Assembly (NCBI GenBank): GCA_005883255.1
Contig: VAXS01000076.1
Coordinates: forward strand, 1 to 5,090
Source of the DNA: Actinomycetota bacterium
Lineage (GTDB): Bacteria > Actinomycetota > Thermoleophilia > Solirubrobacterales > Solirubrobacteraceae
Direction: 5' to 3'
DNA length: 5,090 nucleotides
The first letter of the stretch is position 1. Each line of letters begins with the position of its first letter. The notes beneath the pieces were generated by a model. The model was not told the DNA's origin. It saw only the letters and a list, made by a program, of their open reading frames with translations, and did no database searches. A program made the position numbers and the translations under genes. Below, in pieces: positions 1 through 5,090 of the stretch.

Positions 1-1093
1 GGGTGGTCTTGCCGGCGCCGTTGGGCCCGACCAGCGAGACGTGCTCGCCCCGCTCCAGCCACAGCTCGGCGTCCTCGAGCAGCGTGCGGTCGCCCGCCTG
101 GATGGTCGCGCCCTCCAGCTCGAAGACCACCCGGCCGCTGCGCTCCGGCGCCCGGAAGTCGAAGGCCAGCGTGCGCCCGTCGGTGGGCTCGGTCCGGACG
201 GGGCGGACGCGCTCGATCCGCCGCAGCCGCGACTGCGCCTGGCGCGCCCGCGTCCCGGCCCGGAAGCGGGCCACGAAGCGCTCCAACCGCTCCAGCTCGG
301 CGCGCTGGCGCTCGGCGGCGCGGCCCTGGGCGAGCTCGCGGGCGGCGCGCTCCTGGCGCCAGGCGTGCCAGCGCCCGGCGAAGAAGCGCCCTCGCCCGCC
401 CTCCAGCTCCAGCACGGCCGTGCCCACCGCCTCCAGGAACCAGCGGTCGTGGGCCACCAGGGCGACCGCGGCGTCCAGCCCGGTCAGTCGCTGCTCGAGC
501 CACTCCAGCGCGTCCACGTCGAGGTGGTTGGTGGGCTCGTCCAGCAGCAGCACGTCGGGATCGCCCGCCAGCGCCCGGGCCAGCGAGGCGCGGGTGAGCT
601 CGCCCCCGGAGAACGAGCGCAGCGAGCGGTCCAGGTCGCCGCCGCCGAACCCCAGGCCGCGCACGCCCTCCAGCGCCCGGTCGCGCCAGCGGTAGCCGCC
701 GGCGTGCTCCAGCCGCGCCTGGGCGCGCCCGTAGCGGTCGAGCGTCCCGGCGCCCGCGTCCCCGTCCGCCATCGCCCGCTCCAGCTCGCCCAGCTCCCGC
801 TCCAGGCGGACCTGCTCGGCGCAGCCGCCGAGCACGTAGTCGCGCAGGCGCAGGTCGCGCTCGCGCGGGGGACGTTGGTCGTGCAGCGCCACGCGGGCGT
901 CGCGCGCCCGCGAGAGCTCGCCGCGGTCGGCCGACTCCTCGCCCGCCAGCACGCGCAGCAGCGTCGTCTTCCCGGCGCCGTTGCGGCCGGCGATCGTCAG
1001 GCGCTGGCGACGCTCCAGGCGCAGCGAGACCCCCGCGAACAGCGGGCGGCCGGCCACATCCTTGGCCAGGTCGGAGGCGGTGAGAACGGCCAT
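1..1093 (-). CDS. ABC-F family ATPase (ribosome-associated type), C-terminal part beyond window
   Basis: A cytoplasmic duplicated ATPase of the ABC-F type. Family members bind the ribosomal E site and act as translation factors or antibiotic-protection proteins; they have no membrane domain. The 364 residues in the window show Walker A GRNGAGKT (36-43), Q-loop Q73, signature SGGEL (162-166), Walker B VLLLDE (181-186) followed by PTNHLD, and H-loop H215 in AHDRWFL. A charged, Arg/Glu-rich helical linker (about 241-297) contains FVARFRAGTRARQAQSR, typical of ABC-F interdomain linkers. The second domain starts near 322, and its Walker A GPNGAGKT (356-363) sits at the window edge, so roughly 150-200 C-terminal residues are missing. 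The start is the ATG at 1093-1091. It has no Shine-Dalgarno, but a TAGCAT hexamer lies six bases upstream, suggesting a leaderless mRNA. Family assignment is firm; the choice between translation factor (EttA/Uup-like) and resistance protein cannot be made from this part. Confidence 0.95.
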   Translation of the reverse strand, partial: MAVLTASDLAKDVAGRPLFAGVSLRLERRQRLTIAGRNGAGKTTLLRVLAGEESADRGELSRARDARVALHDQRPPRERDLRLRDYVLGGCAEQVRLERELGELERAMADGDAGAGTLDRYGRAQARLEHAGGYRWRDRALEGVRGLGFGGGDLDRSLRSFSGGELTRASLARALAGDPDVLLLDEPTNHLDVDALEWLEQRLTGLDAAVALVAHDRWFLEAVGTAVLELEGGRGRFFAGRWHAWRQERAARELAQGRAAERQRAELERLERFVARFRAGTRARQAQSRLRRIERVRPVRTEPTDGRTLAFDFRAPERSGRVVFELEGATIQAGDRTLLEDAELWLERGEHVSLVGPNGAGKTT

Positions 1094-1099
1094 GGGGCC

Positions 1100-1109
1100 A
1101 TGCTAGATT
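1100..1109. promoter_or_regulatory. Putative divergent promoter: two overlapping -10-like hexamers sharing CTAG
   Basis: The 28-bp spacer between the ABC-F gene and the small membrane protein gene contains ATGCTAGATT. Read on the plus strand, TAGATT (1104-1109) would place +1 near 1116, six bases before the ATG at 1122. Read on the minus strand, TAGCAT (1105-1100) would place +1 at about 1093, the A of the ABC-F ATG. The two hexamers share the TA of a central CTAG. No convincing -35 is seen on either side. Hexamer positions are observed; promoter function is inferred from position and from the TAnnnT consensus. Confidence 0.4.
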
Positions 1110-1121
1110 CCGCCGTCTCGG

Positions 1122-1388
1122 ATGCGCCGCCTGCTCCTCACGCTCTCGCTCGCCGGCCTGACGCTGGCGCTGTGGGCGCCGGCGGCGCTGGCCGGCAAGC
1201 CGGACAACGGCGAGGGCCTGTGGGGGGAGACCAACGACAAGGTGGTCACCGACGCGGGCTTCCTCCTGATCGGCGCGTTCCCGCTGCTCGTCCTCCTGCT
1301 CAGCCTGCTGCAGTGGCGGCTCGACAAGCGCAAGGAGGCGCGCAAGGCCGCCGCCCGCTCCCGCGTGGACTGGGACGGCGGCTGGTAG
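1122..1388 (+). CDS. Small secreted/membrane-anchored protein of unknown function (88 aa)
   Basis: I recognise no named family. The protein begins with a classical signal peptide: basic MRR, hydrophobic core (residues 4-18), and a likely signal peptidase I site ALA|GK after residue 24. A short polar segment follows (25-44, with NGEGLWGETNDKVVTDAG), then one strongly hydrophobic segment (about 46-64) ending in LLQW, then a basic helix (RLDKRKEARKAAARSR, 66-81) and an acidic/aromatic end DWDGGW. If the signal is cleaved, the mature protein would be a single-pass anchor with a short extracytoplasmic N terminus and a positively charged cytoplasmic tail; if uncleaved it would span twice. The ATG at 1122 is the only reasonable start, because an in-frame TAG lies at 1104-1106. 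There is no Shine-Dalgarno. It is divergent from the ABC-F gene and followed by a hairpin. G+C-biased third positions, signal peptide and transmembrane segment support a real gene; its role is unknown. Confidence 0.8.
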   Translation: MRRLLLTLSLAGLTLALWAPAALAGKPDNGEGLWGETNDKVVTDAGFLLIGAFPLLVLLLSLLQWRLDKRKEARKAAARSRVDWDGGW

Positions 1389-1463
1389 GCATTCGCTTCT
1401 CGACATCTTCACACCGGCGGGGTGGGCCTCGGGCAATCTGATCCCGCACACGAGATCCCCCCC
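1389..1463. other. Non-coding gap upstream of the hairpin, no gene seen
   Basis: No open frame with a credible start and no match to a known RNA that I can recognise. Two short self-complementary stretches are visible (CTCG at 1428-1431 against CGAG at 1451-1454, enclosing GGG/CCC at 1431-1433 and 1443-1445), but they are too short to support a structured RNA on their own. It probably forms the 3' untranslated region of the small membrane protein gene and/or the promoter region of the crotonase gene. Confidence 0.5.
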
Positions 1464-1505
1464 GCGAACCGGCCCCGGCAACCTCCCTGCGTCGGGGCCG
1501 TTCGC
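1464..1505 (+). terminator. Strong GC-rich hairpin, candidate terminator after the small membrane protein gene
   Basis: GCGAACCGGCCCCG (1464-1477) pairs with CGGGGCCGTTCGC (1493-1505): 13 Watson-Crick pairs with one bulged C on the left arm, around a 15-base loop. It is followed by ATTTCAT, a poor U-tract, so this is not a textbook intrinsic terminator; GC-rich actinobacteria often use such hairpins with weak U-tracts. It lies 75 bases past the stop of the upstream gene and 22 bases before the GTG of the crotonase gene, so it could instead be a 5' leader element of the latter. The loop contains ACCTCC (1481-1486), which is complementary to GGAGGT at 1536-1541. Confidence 0.55.
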
Positions 1506-1527
1506 ATTTCATGACAGGATCACGCGC

Positions 1528-2295
1528 GTGCCCGAGGAGGTCCGCTACGAACGCCGGGGCGCGGCGGCCGTCCTCACCATCGACCGGCCGGGACGGCGCA
1601 ACGCGGTGGACGGGCCGACGGCCGAGCGCCTGGCGGAGGGGTACCGGCGCTTCGAGGGCGACGACGGGGCGCGCGTCCTGGTGCTCACCGGCGGCGGCGA
1701 CGAGGCGTTCTGCGCCGGCGCCGACCTCAAGGCCCTGGAGTCGCTGGGGCCCCGCCTGGCCGATCCCGCCGGGCCGCTCGGCTTCACCCGCCTGACGCCC
1801 TCCAAGCCCACGGTGGCCGCGATCTCGGGCTGGTGCCTAGCGGGCGGCCTGGAGCTGGCGCTGTGGTGCGACCTGCGCGTGGCCAGCGAGAACGCGCGCC
1901 TGGGCTTCCCCGAGCGCCGCTGGGGCGTGCCGCTGGTCGACGGCGGGACCCAGCGGCTCCCCCGCATCGTCGGGCTGGGCCGGGGGCTCGACCTGATCCT
2001 CACCGGGCGGATCGTGGACGCCTCCGAGGCGCTGGGAATGGGGCTGGTCACCGAAGTCGTGGCTCCCGGACGCCACCTGGAGCGCGCGCTTCAGATCGCC
2101 GAGGGGCTGGCGGGCTTCCCGCAGGAGACGATGCTGGCCGACCGCCGGGCGGCGATCGAGGGCCTGGGACTGCCGCTGGCGGCGGGTCTGGCGATCGAGG
2201 CCCAGTCGGGCCCGCAGACGGCAGCGGTCGCCGCCCAGGGGGCGGCGCGGTTCGCCGGCGGCGAGGGTCGGGGCGGGGCCGGCGCGGGGGTCTAA
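1528..2295 (+). CDS. Enoyl-CoA hydratase/isomerase (crotonase) family protein
   Basis: A cytoplasmic 255-residue crotonase-fold enzyme, the usual length of the family. It is expected to add water across a 2-enoyl-CoA double bond or carry out a related acyl-CoA reaction through an enolate held in an oxyanion hole. Visible landmarks are the CoA-binding/oxyanion segment FCAGADLK (61-68), the second oxyanion loop AGGLELALWCDLRVAS (105-120), and FPERRWGVPLVDGGTQRLPR (127-146). Both catalytic glutamates of rat enoyl-CoA hydratase (Glu144, Glu164) have counterparts, E109 and E129, exactly 20 residues apart, which favours true hydratase activity. The C terminus ends in a Gly/Ala-rich tail (243-255). 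The start is GTG 1528, with a weak AGGAT eight bases upstream and no in-frame alternative fitting the family N terminus. The gene ends in tandem stops TAATAG. The acyl-CoA reductase starts 34 bases after its stop, so both genes may serve acyl-CoA metabolism. Substrate chain length cannot be told. Confidence 0.93.
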   Translation: MPEEVRYERRGAAAVLTIDRPGRRNAVDGPTAERLAEGYRRFEGDDGARVLVLTGGGDEAFCAGADLKALESLGPRLADPAGPLGFTRLTPSKPTVAAISGWCLAGGLELALWCDLRVASENARLGFPERRWGVPLVDGGTQRLPRIVGLGRGLDLILTGRIVDASEALGMGLVTEVVAPGRHLERALQIAEGLAGFPQETMLADRRAAIEGLGLPLAAGLAIEAQSGPQTAAVAAQGAARFAGGEGRGGAGAGV

Positions 2296-2301
2296 TAGGC
2301 T
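2296..2301 (+). promoter_or_regulatory. Possible -10 element (TAGGCT) overlapping the crotonase stop region
   Basis: TAGGCT immediately follows the TAA stop of the crotonase gene. As a -10 hexamer it would set +1 near 2308 and give a leader of about 22 bases carrying the Shine-Dalgarno at 2318-2327. No -35 consensus is obvious in the coding sequence upstream. This is inference from position only; readthrough from the crotonase gene is equally possible. Confidence 0.3.
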
Positions 2302-2317
2302 CTCAGCGATGCCGCGT

Positions 2318-2327
2318 GAGGGAGAGG
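2318..2327 (+). promoter_or_regulatory. Ribosome binding site deciding the start of the reductase
   Basis: The purine run GAGGGAGAGG contains GGAG (2321-2324) five bases before the ATG at 2330. It is the clearest Shine-Dalgarno in the window and supports ATG 2330 over the in-frame ATG at 2309. The chosen start puts the Rossmann strand and TGGTGFIG motif at the N terminus, as is normal for extended SDRs. Confidence 0.7.
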
Positions 2328-2329
2328 CG

Positions 2330-2884
2330 ATGACGTACTTCGTGACCGGAGGGACGGGGTTCATCGGGCGCAACCTGATCGAGCGCCTGCTCGAGAACCG
2401 CGAGGGGCAGATCCACGTGCTCGTGCGCGAGGGCTCGACCGAGCGCCTGCAGGAGCTGATCGAGCGCTGGGGGCAGCCCGAGCGCATCGTGCCCCAGGTG
2501 GGCGACATCACCGAGCCCAACCTGGGGATCTCGGAGGAGCGGATCGCCGAGCTGAAGGGGAAGGTGGACCACTTCTTCCACCTGGCGGCGATGTACGACA
2601 TGACCGCCGACGCCGAGACCAACCTCAAGCTGAACGTCGGGGGTACGCGCAACGCGATCGAGCTGGCCAACGCGATCGAGGCCGGCCTCTTCCATCACAC
2701 CTCGTCGATCGCCGCCGCCGGCATGCACAAGGGCCTTTTCCGCGAGGACATGTTCGACGAGGGCCAGAAGCTCGACCACCCCTACCACCGCACGAAGTTC
2801 GAGGCCGAGAAGCTGGCCCGCACGCTGGTGGCCGGGCCCTGGCGCGTGTACCGCCCGGCGATCGTGGGACCACATCGCCCATGA
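2330..2884 (+). CDS. Two-domain fatty acyl-CoA reductase-like SDR, N-terminal fragment (truncated by frameshift/deletion)
   Basis: The first 180 or so residues of an extended SDR of the NAD(P)-binding, male-sterility/acyl-CoA reductase type. Landmarks are the nucleotide-binding motif TGGTGFIG (6-13), VGDIT (57-61), HLAA (84-87), NVGGT (102-106), the catalytic Ser region HTSSIAA (123-129), and the YxxxK pair Y152/K156 in PYHRTKFEAEKL, then WRVYRPAIVG (171-180). The family normally continues into a substrate-binding region here. Instead the frame reads PHRP and stops at TGA, giving only 184 residues. The missing tail of the domain reappears in another frame from about 2868 (DHIAHEPGLDGQAFHL). 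The fragment keeps cofactor and catalytic residues but lacks most of the substrate pocket, so alone it is unlikely to be active. An alternative start at ATG 2309 would add seven residues but has no ribosome binding site. With the downstream part it forms one disrupted gene. Confidence 0.85.
   Translation: MTYFVTGGTGFIGRNLIERLLENREGQIHVLVREGSTERLQELIERWGQPERIVPQVGDITEPNLGISEERIAELKGKVDHFFHLAAMYDMTADAETNLKLNVGGTRNAIELANAIEAGLFHHTSSIAAAGMHKGLFREDMFDEGQKLDHPYHRTKFEAEKLARTLVAGPWRVYRPAIVGPHRP
2862..2876 (+). other. Deletion/frameshift junction within the two-domain SDR gene
   Basis: Up to about 2869 the frame of the N-terminal half encodes RPAIVG. From 2868 the +1-shifted frame encodes DHIAHEPGLDGQAFHLCNPR, a segment that in intact relatives sits roughly 50-60 residues further along the same domain. 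The two frames meet at GTGGGACCACATC. To restore the frame the lost segment must be 3n+2 bases. The frame change and continuity of homology are read from the sequence; the size of the gap is estimated from memory of the family, not from an alignment. It could be a real mutation or a collapsed or misjoined assembly. Confidence 0.75.
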
Positions 2885-2945
2885 GCCGGGGCTCGACGGG
2901 CAGGCCTTCCACCTGTGCAACCCGCGCAAGCAGCGCTCCGGCGAG

Positions 2946-4148
2946 GTGATGAACGAGATCGCCAAGGCGGCGCACGCGCCGCAGCTGGCGATGCGGATCG
3001 ACTCCCGGCTGATCAAGGCGCTGCCCACCGGCGCCCTGGGGATGGCGATGCAGCTGCCCGCGGCCAAGAACGTGCGCCGGGCGCTCCTGGCCGACTTCGG
3101 GATCCCCGACGACATCATCGAGTACGTGGGGCTCACCGCCGAGTTCGACACCCGCGACACCGAGCGGGCGCTCGAGGGGTCGGGGATCGCGGTCCCGTCG
3201 CTGGAGGGCTACGCCGCCAAGCTCTGGGACTACTGGGAGCGCAACCTCGATCCCGACCTGTTCAAGGACCGCTCGTTCGAGGGCGCGGTCAACGGCAAGA
3301 CGGTGGTCATCACCGGCGCCTCCAGCGGGATCGGGAAGGCGGCGGCCCAGAAGATCGCGGCCGCCGGCGGGATACCGCTGCTGGTCGCGCGCTCGCTGGA
3401 CAAGCTGGAGGAGACCAAGAAGGAGATCGAGGACGAGGGCGGCACGGCCTACGTCTACTCGGCCGACCTGTCCGACATGGACTCGATCGAGCGGGTGGTG
3501 GGCGAGATCCTCAACGAGCACGCCGTGGTGGACATGCTGGTCAACAACGCCGGGCGCTCGATCCGCCGCGGGATCGCGCTCAGCCTGGACCGCTTCCACG
3601 ACTTCGAGCGCACGATGCAACTCAACTTCTTCGGCTCGATCAAGATGACGATGTCGCTCCTCCCCCACATGCGCGAGCGCCGGTCGGGCCACGTGGTCAA
3701 CATCTCCTCGATCGGCGCCCAGACCAACCCGCCGCGCTTCTCGGCCTACGTGGCCTCCAAGGCGGCGCTGGACGCCTGGACGCGGGTGGTGGGCAGCGAG
3801 CTGATCGGCGACGGCGTCACGTTCACCACGATCCACATGCCGCTGGTGAAGACGCCGATGATCGAGCCCACCAAGATCTACGACGCCTTCCCCACGATCA
3901 CCCCTGACGAGGCCGCCGACCTCATCTGCGAGGCGATCCGGTCCAAGCCCAAGACGATCAACACCCGGCTGGGGACGTTCGGCGAGGTGGCCTACGCGCT
4001 GGCGCCCAAGGCGGTGGACCAGATCCTGCACATGGCCTACCGCGTGTTCCCGGAATCGGCGGCGTCCAAGGGCAAGAAGGACCCCAGCGAGAAGGCGTCC
4101 ACCGAGCAGGTGGCGCTCGCGCACCTGATGCGCGGCGTGCACTGGTGA
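2946..4148 (+). CDS. Two-domain fatty acyl-CoA reductase-like SDR, C-terminal fragment with complete classical SDR domain
   Basis: Residues 1 to about 105 are the tail of the N-terminal extended-SDR domain (ending EGYAAKLWDYWERNLDPD). Residues 116 to about 365 form a complete classical SDR domain: cofactor motif TGASSGIG (123-130), NNAG (200-203), Asn227, Ser255 in VNISSIG, and Y268/K272 in YVASK. The order extended SDR then classical SDR, with an Acr1-like second half, is that of bacterial fatty acyl-CoA reductases of about 660 residues such as those of Marinobacter, which reduce acyl-CoA to aldehyde and on to alcohol. The coordinates start at the first in-frame start, GTG 2946 (ATG 2949 follows at once), but the only purine run, GCGAGG, is too close to serve either. 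Homology continues upstream to 2868, so this is probably not a true start. The SDR domain could still be active if translated. The C terminus is short, polar, then LAHLMRGVHW. Nineteen bases separate it from the lipoprotein gene. Confidence 0.85.
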   Translation: MMNEIAKAAHAPQLAMRIDSRLIKALPTGALGMAMQLPAAKNVRRALLADFGIPDDIIEYVGLTAEFDTRDTERALEGSGIAVPSLEGYAAKLWDYWERNLDPDLFKDRSFEGAVNGKTVVITGASSGIGKAAAQKIAAAGGIPLLVARSLDKLEETKKEIEDEGGTAYVYSADLSDMDSIERVVGEILNEHAVVDMLVNNAGRSIRRGIALSLDRFHDFERTMQLNFFGSIKMTMSLLPHMRERRSGHVVNISSIGAQTNPPRFSAYVASKAALDAWTRVVGSELIGDGVTFTTIHMPLVKTPMIEPTKIYDAFPTITPDEAADLICEAIRSKPKTINTRLGTFGEVAYALAPKAVDQILHMAYRVFPESAASKGKKDPSEKASTEQVALAHLMRGVHW

Positions 4149-4167
4149 CCTCGGGCGTTCCGGGCTA

Positions 4168-5090
4168 ATGGGCCAGCGGCGGCGCCCCGCGGGGCTCGCC
4201 GTCCTCGCGCTCGTCGCCCTGGTGGCGACCGGCTGCGGCGGCGGCTCCTCGGGTCCCGGCCGCCGCGCCACGCTCCTGCTCGACTTCACGCCGAATGCCG
4301 TCCACGCCGGGATCTACGCCGCGCTGGCCCGTCGCTACGACCGCGCGGCCGGCGTGCGCCTGACGGTGCAGCAGCCGTCGGCCTCGGCGGACGCGGTGAA
4401 GCTCCTGGTCGCCGGCCGCACCGACCTCGCGGTCCTCGACGTGCACGACCTGGCGCTGGCGCGCGCGAAGGGCGCGGACCTGGTGGGGGTCCTGGCGCTG
4501 GTGCAGCGGCCGCTGGCGGCGGTGCTGGCACAGCCGGCCGTGAGCTCGCCGCGAGCCCTGGAGGGCGCGCGGGTGGGCGTGACCGGCGTCCCCAGCGACG
4601 ACGCGGTGCTGCGCTCGATCGTGCGGGGGGCCGGGGGCGACCCCGGGCGGGTGCGCACGGTGACGATCGGCTTCAACGCCGTCCCGGCGCTGCTGGCGCG
4701 CCGGGTGGCCGGGGCCACCGCGTTCTGGGACGTGGAGGGCGTGGCGCTGCGCCGGCGGCGGCCCGGCATCCGGGAGTTCCGGGTGGACTCGTACGGCGCC
4801 CCCTCGTACCCCGAGCTGGTGGTCTGCGCCACGCGCGCGACGCTCCGCTCCCGCCGCGCGCTGGTGGAGCGGGTGCTGGCGGCGCTGCGGCGGGGCTACG
4901 CCTGGGCGATCGCCCATCCGGCGGGCGCCGTGCGCGACCTGGTGGTCGCCTCGCCGGGACTGGACTCCACGCTCACCGCCGCCGAGCTGGCGGCTGTGCG
5001 CCCGGCGTTCACGTCCCCGGGCGGCCGCTTCGGCGCCCTCGATCCGGCCCGGCTGCGCGCCTGGGCGGCCTGGGACGTGCGCTTCGGGAT
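4168..5090 (+). CDS. NMT1/THI5-like ABC transporter substrate-binding lipoprotein, partial at right edge
   Basis: A periplasmic-type solute-binding protein anchored to the outer face of the membrane; 307 complete codons lie in the window and the family is usually 310-340 residues, so little is missing. It has a basic start (MGQRRRP), a hydrophobic core (8-20), and a lipobox VATGC with the lipidated Cys at 23, then a Gly/Ser linker. The mature protein opens with LLLDFTPNAVHAGIYAAL (36-53), the hallmark of the NMT1/THI5/ThiY family (LDWTPN-H-G-Y-A). Later FNAVPALLARRVAGATAFWDVEG matches the hinge-side region of the same family. Members bind pyrimidine precursors of thiamine, though others bind riboflavin, nitrate/taurine-like or unknown ligands, so the substrate is a guess. 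The expected partner permease and ATPase genes would lie beyond the window. ATG 4168 is the only start that keeps the whole signal peptide; there is no Shine-Dalgarno or clear -10, so cotranscription with the reductase is likely. Confidence 0.9.
   Translation, partial: MGQRRRPAGLAVLALVALVATGCGGGSSGPGRRATLLLDFTPNAVHAGIYAALARRYDRAAGVRLTVQQPSASADAVKLLVAGRTDLAVLDVHDLALARAKGADLVGVLALVQRPLAAVLAQPAVSSPRALEGARVGVTGVPSDDAVLRSIVRGAGGDPGRVRTVTIGFNAVPALLARRVAGATAFWDVEGVALRRRRPGIREFRVDSYGAPSYPELVVCATRATLRSRRALVERVLAALRRGYAWAIAHPAGAVRDLVVASPGLDSTLTAAELAAVRPAFTSPGGRFGALDPARLRAWAAWDVRFG

Noticed and set aside
41..1441. Long plus-strand open frame of 466 codons opposite the ABC-F gene
   Set aside because: It lies antisense to a clearly conserved ABC-F protein, has low-complexity Ala/Arg/Gln/Pro composition and no recognisable motif; it is a by-product of high GC at third positions.
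1471..1500. GGCAACC within the hairpin, resembling the GGCAACC of SAM-type riboswitches
   Set aside because: The rest of the SAM-I or SAM-IV core (GAUGA, the conserved P1-P2 junction, the downstream GGUGC segment) is not visible, and the next gene is a crotonase. A covariance-model search would settle it.
2309..2329. ATG 2309 as the reductase start
   Set aside because: It has no Shine-Dalgarno, and the extra MPREGEA is simply the translation of the ribosome binding region before ATG 2330.
2885..2945. Stretch between the two SDR fragments as a true intergenic region
   Set aside because: It is open in the frame of the downstream fragment and encodes PGLDGQAFHLCNPRKQ, a continuation of the extended-SDR domain, so it is broken coding sequence rather than a spacer.
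2625..4289. Long minus-strand open frame of 554 codons across the reductase and lipoprotein start
   Set aside because: It is antisense to two conserved genes with intact catalytic motifs, spans the boundary between them, and is rich in Arg/Gly/His/Asp repeats typical of shadow frames in GC-rich DNA.
4165..4917. Minus-strand open frames opposite the lipoprotein gene
   Set aside because: The plus strand encodes a signal peptide, lipobox and THI5-family motif in order; the opposite frames show only Arg/Ala/Gly-rich composition.

Overview
This is a GC-rich window (well over 65% by eye, with nearly all third codon positions G or C). Gene content and codon use point to a high-GC actinobacterium. 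Thermoleophilia/Solirubrobacterales-like is my best guess, but that rests on general resemblance and was not tested. Several start codons have little or no Shine-Dalgarno sequence and lie close behind TAnnnT hexamers, which fits the leaderless or short-leader transcripts common in Actinomycetota.

Layout. Positions 1-1093 (minus strand) hold most of an ABC-F ATPase; the first nucleotide-binding domain is complete and the gene runs off the left edge inside the second Walker A. Divergent from it, 28 bp away, is a short gene (1122-1388) for a small secreted or membrane-anchored protein of unknown function. The spacer contains overlapping -10-like hexamers facing both ways around a CTAG. A 139-bp gap follows, with a strong 13-bp hairpin (1464-1505). 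Then comes a crotonase-family enoyl-CoA hydratase (1528-2295).

Positions 2330-4148 hold what reads as one two-domain short-chain dehydrogenase/reductase, the architecture of bacterial fatty acyl-CoA reductases: an extended-SDR reductase domain followed by a classical SDR domain. It is split. The N-terminal half (2330-2884) stops just after its YRPAIVG segment, and the sequence resumes in another frame with the tail of the same domain and a full C-terminal SDR domain (2946-4148). The simplest reading is a single deletion near 2867 that removed roughly 50-60 codons and shifted the frame, or an assembly collapse with the same effect. The last gene (4168 to the right edge) is an NMT1/THI5-like substrate-binding lipoprotein of an ABC importer, probably for a thiamine pyrimidine precursor or a related small molecule.

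How the genes relate. The crotonase and the broken reductase both act on acyl-CoA thioesters and could belong to one lipid module (fatty acid turnover or fatty alcohol/wax ester formation). The ABC-F protein, the small membrane protein and the importer lipoprotein have no evident functional link to it. No RNA gene, CRISPR array, insertion sequence or phage gene was seen. The most notable features are the disrupted two-domain reductase, the symmetric divergent promoter region, and the hairpin whose loop is complementary to a GGAGGT just inside the crotonase gene.
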